Assembly: GCA_965218555.1 (NCBI GenBank)
Contig: OZ244625.1
Coordinates: forward strand, 310,001-374,000
Source: JAPPLB01 sp965218555
GTDB lineage: Bacteria; Acidobacteriota; Terriglobia; Bryobacterales; UBA6623
DNA length: 64,000 bases
Reading direction: 5' to 3'
Both the position numbers and the translations under genes were made by a program. Shown one piece after another: positions 24,344 through 31,825 of the stretch (its first letter is position 1; the number at the start of each line of letters is the position of its first letter). The notes beneath the pieces are model-generated. The model did no database searches, was not told the origin of the DNA, and worked only from the letters and a program-made list of their open reading frames with translations.

Positions 24344-24344
24344 G

Positions 24345-24635
24345 CAGCCCGTGGCAAAAGTCACGCGGGCGGCGTTACGCGCCCCGGCGCCGATGGCGCA
24401 ACGCCTGGCCGTTCCAGGAACGTGGCGCCGCGCTCTCCGCGCAGCCGAGCGGAAGTGGCGCGTAACCCTTCGGGCGACAGACGTTTTTTTGTTCCCAGGC
24501 CGTCGGCTTTGTCGTTCGCTTTTTCCTTCGCAAGGAGGAGATCACCCGGATCGCCATCCTCCTCATTCCGCGCTTTTTCTTCGCAGCGACCGCAGAAGCC
24601 CGCCGCGCCTTCCACGGGACTTTTGCCACGGGCTG
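24345..24635 (+). mobile_element. MITE-like element, copy 1 (291 bp, inside dinD)
   Basis: Ends CAGCCCGTGGCAAAAGTC and GACTTTTGCCACGGGCTG are perfect inverted repeats of 18 bases. No transposase is encoded. Flanks are CTAG and CTAA (a 4-bp target copy with one change; TGCTA is an alternative 5-bp reading). It splits dinD between GSGA and KRERAD codons. Other copies lie at 26879-27139, about 29593-29861 and 59857-60204. Confidence 0.88.
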
Positions 24636-25301
24636 CTAAGCGGGAGAGGGCAGACTGGGCGCTGACGCGGTATGCATGCTATTTGATCGCCATGAATGGC
24701 GACACCTCCAAGCCCGAAGTCGCCCATGCTCAAACCTACTTCGCCGTTCAAACTCGTAGACAGGAGTTGAGACAAGAGCTAGAAGGCGCGCGCCAGAGAA
24801 CTCGAACTCCGAGGCCGCATGGCCGAGGCAAACAAAGAGCTTGCTGGGGCAGCGAAAGATTCTGGTGTTAAGAAGTTCCCTGCCTTCCAGAGCGCAGGCT
24901 ACAAGGGTCTTTACGGTGGTCTCACTATGAGCGAGATCAAGCAGACGAAGGGCTTGGACCTGCGAGAGAATGTTCTCGACCGTATGGGTAGCAGCGAACT
25001 CGCTGCAAACTACTTCAGGGCAACACAGACCAAAGACAAGCTAGAGCGGGAGCAAGTTCAAGGAGACCACCAGGCTCAGCAGACCCATCACGACGTAGGC
25101 AAAACTGTCCGGGCCACGATCAAAGACCTGGGCGGGACCATGCCAGAGGACCTCCTTGCAAAGCCCCCTATCAAAGAGATTCAGTCGAAGGTCAACCAGT
25201 TGGAGAGGCTGCTCCCGGAGAAGAACTAGCTGGTCTTCCTCGGACGCCCTCCAGCCGCTCTACCCACGTGGCGAGGCGAAGTGCGTGATAGGGCCGTCAG
25301 G

Positions 25302-25352
25302 ACGAGTCACGAATCACGGCTTTTATACTTTTCACGAGACACGGTATCTTTC
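25302..25352 (-). repeat. 7-bp tandem tract forming the 3' end of enolase D
   Basis: On the minus strand the enolase ends TACCGTGTCTCGTGA and continues with AAAAGCCGTGATTCGTGACTCG. Just beyond is the GGCGAAGTGCGTGA repeat shared with 13998-14036. No other gene lies in 25230-25331. Confidence 0.7.
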
Positions 25353-26498
25353 TACCGCGTCGTCGTCGAAGTGCACGCCCAGGCCCGGCTCTGCCGGCAC
25401 TTCGTAGCGGCCGTCCTGCATCTCGAAAGACTCGCGCATCAAGTCGTCCTGGATCACATGGGTGATGCTGATCGCGTATTCGATTCCCGGGAAAGCCGCG
25501 GTCTGGTGGGCCTGGAACACCTGCGCGACGCCGGTGATGATGCTGTGCTCGATCCAGAGCGGGACGCCGGTCACTTCCGCCATCAAGGCACGCCTCATCG
25601 TCGTCCTGCCGATCGGGCCGCCCACGACAAGAGCGTCCAGCAGGCCCTCGCGGATGAATGGCATCGGGTCCGAGGGCAAATGCTCGGCGAGCTTCATCGG
25701 CACGCGTCCCTTGAGCTGCCGGTAATGATCGATGCTCGCCCGGTGGCAAGGCGACTCGATCGCAAAGTACTGCTGGAAAGTGTTCAACCGCTTCGTCATC
25801 TCGACGGCTCGGCCCACCGACCCCAGAGTCCAGTTTGCATCCGCCCAGATTCGGAAGTCCGGCGGCACGACCGCCGTGATCGCCTCCGCCTGCTCGATCG
25901 GGTCCTCGAACGGCCGCATCTTCACCTTGTGAACCCGGTAACCCAGATCCGCGCCCAGCTTGGCCTCCGAGGCCATCACGTCCGGCGGCAGGCACTGACT
26001 CCACCAGGTCTGAACGATGCGCTTCTTGGGGCTTGTCCCGAAGAGCCGCGAGACGGGCAGGCCTGCCGCCTGGCCGAGCAGGTCGTACACCGCCATCAGC
26101 ACGCCGCCCAGGCTGTCATCCAACAGGAACTCCCACGGCGAACGCCCCACCAGCCGTTTGCAGATCGCCTCCGCGCGCGGCACGCTGCCCAGGGAATCCT
26201 CGACGTTCAGCAACGCGTCGCCTACACCCGCGAGCCCTTCGTCGGTGTAGAGCTTCACCAACGTCGAATCGTAGTAGTCGCGGAAGATGCCCTGCTTCCG
26301 ATACGCCGCCGCGAACACGTCATGAATCCGCTCGTGCATCGGCACCCGCACCGGGATGATTTCGTAGCGGGTTATGCGTTGCGCCGCTCCAGACGCCGGT
26401 GTCGCCGCCAAGGCCTGCCCCAGCGCCGTCCTGACGGACGCCACTCCGCTGGCGGACGCCAACGCCCGCAGCGCGTCGCGGCGAGTAAACCTGCGCAT
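25332..26498 (-). CDS. Exported mandelate racemase/enolase-superfamily enzyme (D)
   Basis: 388 residues with a Tat-like leader (MRRFTRRDALRALASASG). Catalytic-site markers are HKVKM (Lys191/Lys193), Asp220 in RIWADANWTL, Glu248 in FAIESPC, KLAEHLPSD, and WIEHSIITG near the C-terminus. It shares long blocks with enzyme C (GRSPWEFLLDDS, TWWSQC, EVPAEPGLGV), marking a lineage-specific expansion. The stop codon is part of a CGTGTCTCGTGA tract, exactly as in enzyme C. Part of its 5' end and upstream region is duplicated at 27633-27725. Confidence 0.87.
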   Translation of the reverse strand: MRRFTRRDALRALASASGVASVRTALGQALAATPASGAAQRITRYEIIPVRVPMHERIHDVFAAAYRKQGIFRDYYDSTLVKLYTDEGLAGVGDALLNVEDSLGSVPRAEAICKRLVGRSPWEFLLDDSLGGVLMAVYDLLGQAAGLPVSRLFGTSPKKRIVQTWWSQCLPPDVMASEAKLGADLGYRVHKVKMRPFEDPIEQAEAITAVVPPDFRIWADANWTLGSVGRAVEMTKRLNTFQQYFAIESPCHRASIDHYRQLKGRVPMKLAEHLPSDPMPFIREGLLDALVVGGPIGRTTMRRALMAEVTGVPLWIEHSIITGVAQVFQAHQTAAFPGIEYAISITHVIQDDLMRESFEMQDGRYEVPAEPGLGVHFDDDAVERYRVS

Positions 26499-26786
26499 GG
26501 CCTAAAAGAATGACGGCTCGGAGCCACGCTGTCAACGGCGGAGCCGCCGCGCGTGCTGGAGCAGCAGGCTCGACCCCCGCGAAAGCCGCCTCTACGATCG
26601 TAGACACAAAACCATCACCCGCAATATCGTCGAGCGGACCTCGATCTGAGAGTAAGAACCCCTCAAACGAAGGGACAGCCGTGCTCGGCAGGGGGATGTG
26701 ACCGTAACCGTTGGGAGGCTTCGCTATCCTGGAGAACAGGGTTTTACATTCCAACTTTCCAACTACGCATAAGAGGAGACTCTGCC

Positions 26787-27309
26787 GTGGAAATCGTCAA
26801 AGTCAAGGGCAAATACCAAGTGACGCTTCCGTCTTCGGTACGCGCTCAGGTGGGCATTGCTGTAGGCGACATCCTTGACAGCCCGTGGTGAAAGTCACGC
26901 GGGCGGCGTTACGCGCCTTGGCACCGAGGGAGTAACGCCTGGCCGTTCAAGGAACGCGGCGCCGCACTCTCCGCGCCGCCGTCCGGAAGCGGTGCGTAAC
27001 CCTTTGGGCGACGGACATTTGCGGTCGTCGGCTTTGTCGTTCGTCGGAGGAGATCGACCCGGATCGCCGTCCTCCTCACTCCGCGCCGAGCGACCACAGA
27101 AGCCCGCCGCGCCTTCCACGGGACTTCCACCACGGGCTGTTGAGGCCACCGTGGAGAACGGGAGAATAACACTCACCCCCAAGAGTATCGTCGATCGCGA
27201 TATTGCCGAGGGCCTCGAAGACTTCAAGCAGGGTCGTTCCCTCGGTCCGTTCGAAACCGCCGATGCCGCCGTCAAGGCGCTTCGCCGGACGACCGGACGC
27301 GAGGGATGA
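26787..27309 (+). pseudogene. AbrB-type antitoxin gene split by a MITE-like element
   Basis: A GTG start at 26787 follows AGGAG and encodes EIVKVKGKYQVTLPSSVR and VGIAVGDIL, a typical AbrB/SpoVT (MazE-like) N-terminus. The element at 26879-27139 then intervenes and the frame stops after DSPW. On the far side the gene resumes as EATVENGRITLTPK and runs to REG at 27309. Removing the element and one TTGA copy restores GAC ATC CTT GAG GCC in frame. The stop overlaps the start of the downstream toxin (ATGA). Confidence 0.9.
26879..27139 (+). mobile_element. MITE-like element, copy 2 (261 bp, inside the antitoxin gene)
   Basis: Ends CAGCCCGTGGTGAAAGTC and GACTTCCACCACGGGCTG are imperfect inverted repeats. 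It is flanked by an exact 4-bp duplication TTGA (26875-26878 and 27140-27143). The interior shares GCGGGCGGCGTTACGCGCC, CGCAGAAGCCCGCC-like and CCTTCCACGGGACTT segments with copies 1 and 4. Confidence 0.9.
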
Positions 27310-27551
27310 AAGTTGCGTTTTCAAATCGTTCCGTCCGCCAGTAAGGGAAGCTTCCGGCGGCGGTTCAGGCGCGCTTCGACAAACAACTCGGTTTTCCTCT
27401 TGCCAACCTCCAGCATCCCTCTCTCCGGGCCAAGAAATACGACGAAGCCGCGAATTTATGGCAGGCCCGCGTCAACGACCAGTACCGCTTCTATTTTCAG
27501 ATCCACGGCGACACGTATCGGATTCTGAGCATCATAGGGCATCCCAAATAA
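27306..27551 (+). pseudogene. RelE/ParE-like toxin gene with an in-frame stop
   Basis: The frame begins ATG AAA GTT GCG TTT with MKVAFSNRSVRQ, hits TAA at codon 13 (27342-27344), then continues KLPAAVQARFDKQL, HPSLRAKKYDEAANLW, VNDQYRFYFQI and YRILSIIGHPK to a TAA at 27551. This is the RelE/YoeB-type fold (mRNA-cleaving toxin) of about 82 codons. It is too short for usual ORF cutoffs because of the stop. The start overlaps the antitoxin stop, so the module is an AbrB-RelE type pair with both halves inactivated. Confidence 0.85.
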
Positions 27552-27632
27552 GCTCCTCGGATCGTTTGCTCATCGAGTCGACGGCTTGATGGTCTTGACC
27601 GTGTTCGGCCCTCACCCATCGCCGGTAGTTCC

Positions 27633-27725
27633 GCCGGCGGACGCCAACACCCGCAGCGCCGCGTCGAGTGAATCTATGCACGGTCTCAAAGAATGACGGG
27701 GCGCCGCCACGCTGTCAACAGCGGA
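27633..27725 (-). repeat. Duplicate of the 5' region of enolase D
   Basis: GGCGGACGCCAACACCCGCA and AAGAATGACGG, then CCACGCTGTCAACAGCGGAG, match 26450-26540 (enolase D leader codons and upstream sequence). The two copies bracket the broken toxin-antitoxin locus. The remainder of 27552-27727 holds no gene. Confidence 0.75.
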
Positions 27726-27727
27726 GG

Positions 27728-29425
27728 CTAGCGCTGGGTCTGGAGGCGCAGGATCGCCTCGCGGGCCAATTGCTCCGCCCGCGCATCGGTGCCCTGTGCC
27801 GCTTGTTGGTAATGGTGCAGCGCTTCCTCGGCATGCCCTTGCCCTTCAAGCACGGCGGCCAGATTGAAATGCGCGACAGCATTCCCGGGCTGGAATTCCA
27901 GCGCTTGGCGGTAGGCCTCGACAGCCTCCTCGATCCGACCGAGACCCGCCAGCGTAACCCCCAGCATGACATGGGCCTTGGCATATTCCGGGTTCAGTTC
28001 CACCGCCTGCCGGTACGCGCCCAAGGCTTCGGACGCCTGACCGCGCAAGCGTAGGGACTCACCCAGCCTCAGATGAGCTTCCTCGGCCCCCGACGCCACG
28101 GTAGCCAGCGCCTGATGCATCGTCAGATCGTCGTTCGGACGCCGCGTTTCCAGGCCGCCCAGCAGCACAAGAAACGCCATCACATAGCCTGCCTGATAGA
28201 GGCCCTTCTTGTAACTGGGCAGCAGACGCCGTGTCCAGGTCCGCAATGTCTGCGTGGATGACTTCACCAGGCCCGGCCCTCCGACGGTGATGTTGATGTT
28301 CAGCGGTTCGCGCGTATCCTTCTCTCGCACCTTCCAAATGAATCCGTCGAAGTAGTAGTGAAGGACTGTCGAAGCTGCAATAAAGGAGCCCAGCAGCGTC
28401 CTTAAGGTTCCGCCGTCGAGGAAATTCTTCAGGTAGTCCAATCCTCCATAGGCGAAGATCAGCGAGGTATAGAGGATCGCCAGACCAACCTTGGGGCGGA
28501 AGAGGAAACGAACGAATCTCGTTACCTCGCCTCCCTTTTCGACGCGGCTTCGATTGAAGGCCCAAACGATGCCGTAATACTGCAGGCAATGGAAGCCTGA
28601 CCAGACCGCGAACCCGACCACGAAGTCGTGATTGTAGATGTAGAGGTAGTAGGTGGCGCTCAGAAAAAACGCCATCGCCATCAGCTTGCGGATGTTGTGA
28701 CGACCCTGCCTCCACAGGTACAACGTGTAGCCGACGTAGGTGACCGCGCTCAATAAGGCCACGGAATAGATCAGGTTCTTGAGAAATGTAAAGATCCACG
28801 GCGGCAGCACGGGGATTCCGCTCTGGTAGGACAGGTACAAGAGGTTGTTGAGGTAGTGGGGGCTGGCGATGATGAGCGCAAGATAGCCGGAGATCGAAAA
28901 AAGCCAATCCAGGCGTGCCGTGAGAGTCCCGACCTCCTGCTGCTTGGCGTCATAGATCCGCATGAACCCGTAGTGCTGCATCAACACATGCCAGATATCC
29001 CAGGTAAAGCCGAGCATCAGGATGCCGTGCAGACCCCGATCTTCAAACCAGTAGGCCGCCGCAAAGAAGAGCGGCGGGGCCAACAGGAACCGCCACTTGT
29101 AACGCTGAAAGAGCTCCCGGTCTCCGTAGGCCCTGACGAACCCGGGGAAGTGATGACCGAACGTCAGGAAGGCCAGCAGGAAGACCGCATACTGCCCGGA
29201 TTCCCAAAACATGCTCAGCGGGAACAGAACTGCGATGCTGACGACCGGAGCGCCGATAAAAAGTACGGAATCCCAGAAAGGCGAAATGATCCAGCCTGAC
29301 GCCGCAGGCCGTGCAGGGGCAACCGACGCTCCCGGAGACACCGGCGCGGGAGTGGCCGGTGCGCCATTCCCAAGGGCGGCGGACGCTTGGGTCCGCCTAC
29401 GCTTCTTGATCCCGCGGCGTGCCAT
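27728..29425 (-). CDS. Polytopic membrane protein with C-terminal TPR repeats (copy B)
   Basis: 565 residues, a paralogue of the gene at 7801-9738. A short basic N-terminus (MARRGIKKRRR) leads into about 9-10 hydrophobic helices with the shared motifs SGWIISPFWDS, FGHHFP, WDIWHVLMQHYGFMR, HCLQYYGIVW and LHYYFDGFIWKVRE. A last helix near residue 420 is followed by three TPR units (AYRQAVELNPEYAKAH, AYRQALEFQPGNAVAH and HYQQAAQG). The conserved His/Tyr clusters in the membrane part suggest an active membrane domain of unknown function. Its last TPR unit exists as a detached copy at 22211-22360. Confidence 0.8.
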   Translation of the reverse strand: MARRGIKKRRRTQASAALGNGAPATPAPVSPGASVAPARPAASGWIISPFWDSVLFIGAPVVSIAVLFPLSMFWESGQYAVFLLAFLTFGHHFPGFVRAYGDRELFQRYKWRFLLAPPLFFAAAYWFEDRGLHGILMLGFTWDIWHVLMQHYGFMRIYDAKQQEVGTLTARLDWLFSISGYLALIIASPHYLNNLLYLSYQSGIPVLPPWIFTFLKNLIYSVALLSAVTYVGYTLYLWRQGRHNIRKLMAMAFFLSATYYLYIYNHDFVVGFAVWSGFHCLQYYGIVWAFNRSRVEKGGEVTRFVRFLFRPKVGLAILYTSLIFAYGGLDYLKNFLDGGTLRTLLGSFIAASTVLHYYFDGFIWKVREKDTREPLNINITVGGPGLVKSSTQTLRTWTRRLLPSYKKGLYQAGYVMAFLVLLGGLETRRPNDDLTMHQALATVASGAEEAHLRLGESLRLRGQASEALGAYRQAVELNPEYAKAHVMLGVTLAGLGRIEEAVEAYRQALEFQPGNAVAHFNLAAVLEGQGHAEEALHHYQQAAQGTDARAEQLAREAILRLQTQR

Positions 29426-29592
29426 TGGGGACGTTCCAGCCCGACCCCTTGCAGGCTGAAACGAGTGCTCGCGGCTGCACCCGGAGCATCGTCTCTTGCA
29501 TCAATGCAGCTATCGTATCACCGCCACCGCCGCCAAAACAGCTTGGTGGGGAAAAGCAGCGGCGCGGCATCGTCACGACAGGCTGCGTATAG

Positions 29593-29861
29593 CAGCCTGT
29601 GGTCGTGGTAAAAATCCCATGGAAGGCGCGGCGGGCTTCTGCGGTCGCTCGGCGCGGAGTGAGGAGGATGCGATCCGGGTTGATCTTCTCCGACGAACGA
29701 CAAAGCCGACGACCTCAGGCGGTCGCCTCGGCAGTCACGGTCGGCAGCAAGGGCAGCACCGCCGGCGGAACGAAAACGGCGGTCGGCAAAAGGGTTGCGC
29801 GGCGCTTCCGGCCGGCTGCTCGGAGAGCGCGGAGCCACTCTCCCGGAGGGGCCAGGAGGGG
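29593..29861 (-). mobile_element. MITE-like element, copy 3 (inverted, truncated)
   Basis: Begins CAGCCTGTGG and continues ATCCCATGGAAGGCGCGGCG, GGCTTCTGCGGTCGCTCGG and GAGGAGGATGCG, the reverse-oriented right half of copies 1, 2 and 4. Later CGGAGAGCGCGGAGCCAC and GGCCAGGAGGGG match the left half loosely. The expected left terminus is absent; the similarity ends at about 29861, where an HTH remnant follows. No target duplication is identifiable. Confidence 0.7.
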
Positions 29862-29965
29862 CTGAGCAGGCGGGAAATCGCCAAGCGCCTCGTGGTCAGC
29901 CGCACCTCAGTTATCCGCTTGCTACGTCCCAAGAAGCACCCTGAGCGCCTGAACAGGCAAATTTT
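29860..29965 (+). pseudogene. Helix-turn-helix transposase remnant
   Basis: About 30 codons read GLSRREIAKRLVVSRTSVIRL followed by RPKKHPERLN, a typical N-terminal HTH of IS21 IstA-type or related transposases. No catalytic domain follows. It abuts the truncated MITE-like copy. Confidence 0.5.
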
Positions 29966-30188
29966 GACCCATGGAGGAGTGACCCCGAATACTGGCGCAG
30001 CCGGGACTGTTCCGCTTGGCGAGATTTGTCGTAACCTTTTGGTTCCAGAGGTTGATCTTCCAGAGAAGGTGAGAGAGGGGGCTCCGCCTCCTTCTTTCGT
30101 GGGCTATTGATATTCGCGAGCATACCTGCAACCTCAGGAACCCACGGCGGCGTCTGAAAATGTCGATCGCCGCAGGAGGACGGTCCTG

Positions 30189-31307
30189 ATGAAAATCGAA
30201 CGCGTTGAGGTACGTGTCGTGGCGCCGAAGGTTCAGCGCTTTACGTGGTCGCACGACCTGCAGGAACAGTACATGACAAATACGGTCGTGCGGATCACGA
30301 CGGATGACGGCAACGAGGGGGTGGGCGGCGTGTCGAATTACACCTCCTACGATTACGATCGCTACACCTGCGAGACCCTGCGGCACATGATCCCCGCGCT
30401 CGTCGGCCAGGATGCGCTGGCACGGGAGAAGGTATGGCGTGGCTTGTGGCCGCGGGTTTTTCCCCTTCCGCCGCAAGCCCTGGCTGCCATCGACATCGCG
30501 TTGTGGGATTTGATGGGCAAGATCGCCGGACTGCCCCTCTATCAGCTCTGGGGCGGCGCGACGGACCGAATCCTGTCGTATGCCAGCACGCCGATGCTGG
30601 ACGATGTCGCGTCGTATCTCCGCTTTGTTGAAGAGATGATCCGGCTCGGCTTTCGTGCAGTGAAGTTCCACTGCTGGTGCTTGCCGGAAAAGGACCTCGA
30701 ACTGGCCCGCGCTGCGCGCCAAGAATTCCGAGACGATGTCGCATTCATGCTGGACGCGGAAAACAACTACTACCTGGAGAGCGCCCTGCGCGTGGGAGAG
30801 GAGTTGCACGACTTGGGATTCACGTGGTTCGAGGCACCTCTGCCGGACTACGACCTGCCTGGCTATCGCGAGCTGACCAAGAGCGTTGACGTACCCATTG
30901 TTCCATCAGGCAATTGGATTCAAGACCTGCCGGCCTTCCAGCACGCGTTGGAGACCAAGTGTTGGTCGAGGGCGCGGACCGATGTCACCGTCTGCGGCGG
31001 GTTCACACCGGCCCGGAAGTACCTGTCGATGGTGGAAGCTGCGGGCCTGCGGTGCGAGATCATGTCTTGGGGCAACACGCTGGTCTCAACCGCCAACCTC
31101 CACCTGATGCTCGGGACCGGACTGAGTACGTATTTCGAACAAGCCGTGCCTTGGGAACCATACGAGTACGGGATGCACGACGTGATCCGGACCCAGGCGG
31201 ACGGCCATGTCGTCGCGCCTTCGGGGCCTGGCTTGGGTGTGGAAATCGACTGGGAGGCCATGGAAGCGGCGACGATTCATCGGCTCGATACCCGGTCACT
31301 GTCGTAG
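30189..31307 (+). CDS. Cytoplasmic mandelate racemase/enolase-superfamily enzyme (E)
   Basis: 372 residues, starting directly at MKIERVEVRVV, so unlike enzymes A-D it has no leader and should be cytoplasmic. Catalytic-site markers: AVKFHCW (Lys159 and His161, a Lys-x-His variant of the usual Lys-x-Lys), Asp189 in FMLDAENNYY, Glu215 in WFEAPLPD, VPSGNW, and EIMSWGNT in the last barrel strand. The N-terminal capping domain and the PSGPGLGVEIDW tail are intact. It stands alone on the plus strand. Substrate unknown; the Lys-x-His pattern points to a subgroup different from A-D. Confidence 0.87.
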   Translation: MKIERVEVRVVAPKVQRFTWSHDLQEQYMTNTVVRITTDDGNEGVGGVSNYTSYDYDRYTCETLRHMIPALVGQDALAREKVWRGLWPRVFPLPPQALAAIDIALWDLMGKIAGLPLYQLWGGATDRILSYASTPMLDDVASYLRFVEEMIRLGFRAVKFHCWCLPEKDLELARAARQEFRDDVAFMLDAENNYYLESALRVGEELHDLGFTWFEAPLPDYDLPGYRELTKSVDVPIVPSGNWIQDLPAFQHALETKCWSRARTDVTVCGGFTPARKYLSMVEAAGLRCEIMSWGNTLVSTANLHLMLGTGLSTYFEQAVPWEPYEYGMHDVIRTQADGHVVAPSGPGLGVEIDWEAMEAATIHRLDTRSLS

Positions 31308-31825
31308 CGCAGAGTGATTCATGACCAGGCCTCCCTTGAGAGTGGCGACTACGAAGGGCCGCGCGGATTCGGAGACCTTTAGCCTGCATTTCCCACCACC
31401 TGACGGCCGAAGCGCCAAGGAACGGTGGGTGGCCGGCTCCGCGATCTAGCGGAGCCGCTTCCGCATCGCCAAATCGAAAGGCTGACGGTTGGTGCTATAG
31501 GCGGACCTGTCCCGGAAGCACGGTATGGCACTTCCGGCGAGGAACCGCAGCCGCTCGGCTGGCTGCGTCGAAGACACGACCCTTTTCTGATTGGATACCG
31601 GATTCCAGGTCCGCGACCCGCTGCCTCACGTGACCGTCCCGCGGGGGGAGTCGGGACAGCCAACAGGCAGACGACCTGGCTCATCGACGCGGCGGGCACT
31701 GGCGCCGATACGTCCGACTTCGCGGGCTCGATGCGCTGCGATGCAGTCGGGGAGGGACGGTTCACCGCCGTAGCTTTGGAAATGGACCCCGGCGCCGGCG
31801 CCACGCATCACGAGGCACGGACTTG
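31308..31825. other. 518-base gap without a supported gene
   Basis: Open frames on both strands (for example 31425-31829 and 31379-31804) have compositions typical of GC-rich noise and match no family I know. The gap includes a copy of the GCCTGCATTTCCCACC repeat (31383-31420). At 31803-31820 there is a short CGTGCCTCGTGATGCGTG tract following the GDPD stop on the minus strand. Confidence 0.6.

Larger units (their letters stand above)
22961..25229 (+). pseudogene. dinD: dinD, broken by a MITE-like element plus an IS630 element
   Basis: DinD (DNA-damage-inducible protein D) is recognisable in three pieces. The N-terminus 22961-23191 has a GTG start and reads WLGRDVVSFLNYKSWENF, AVTACENSG and MVDIGSGA. 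After 1.45 kb of inserted DNA comes KRERADWALTRYACYLIAMNGD, then YFAVQTRRQEL. After a one-base frameshift near 24785-24795 the C-terminus continues with FPAFQSAGYKGLYGG and MGSSELAANYFRATQT. Removing the two elements and one target copy restores GCT AAG CGG in frame. E. coli DinD binds RecA and is SOS-induced; this copy cannot make full-length protein. Confidence 0.92.
29426..30188. other. 763-base stretch with a degraded MITE copy and HTH remnant
   Basis: An open frame of 204 codons crosses this region, but its composition is that of the repeat and I do not accept it as a gene. The stretch holds a small palindrome CAGGCTGC/GCAGCCTG at 29579-29599, the MITE-like copy 3, a transposase-type HTH remnant, and the leader of the next gene (GGAGGACGGTCCTG before the ATG). 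Confidence 0.6.

Noticed and set aside
23292..24344. 350-residue plus-strand ORF opposite the transposase
   Set aside because: A shadow of the IS630 transposase; the DDE transposase on the minus strand explains the region.
24345..24635. TA-target (IS630-type) MITE interpretation
   Set aside because: The TA at its left edge in copy 1 could suggest a Tc1/mariner MITE, but copies 2 and 4 have TTGA and CTAT duplications, so a 4-bp target fits all copies better.
29496..30110. 204-codon ORF across the MITE copy
   Set aside because: It is an open frame through repeat and remnant DNA; only the short HTH stretch has protein character.
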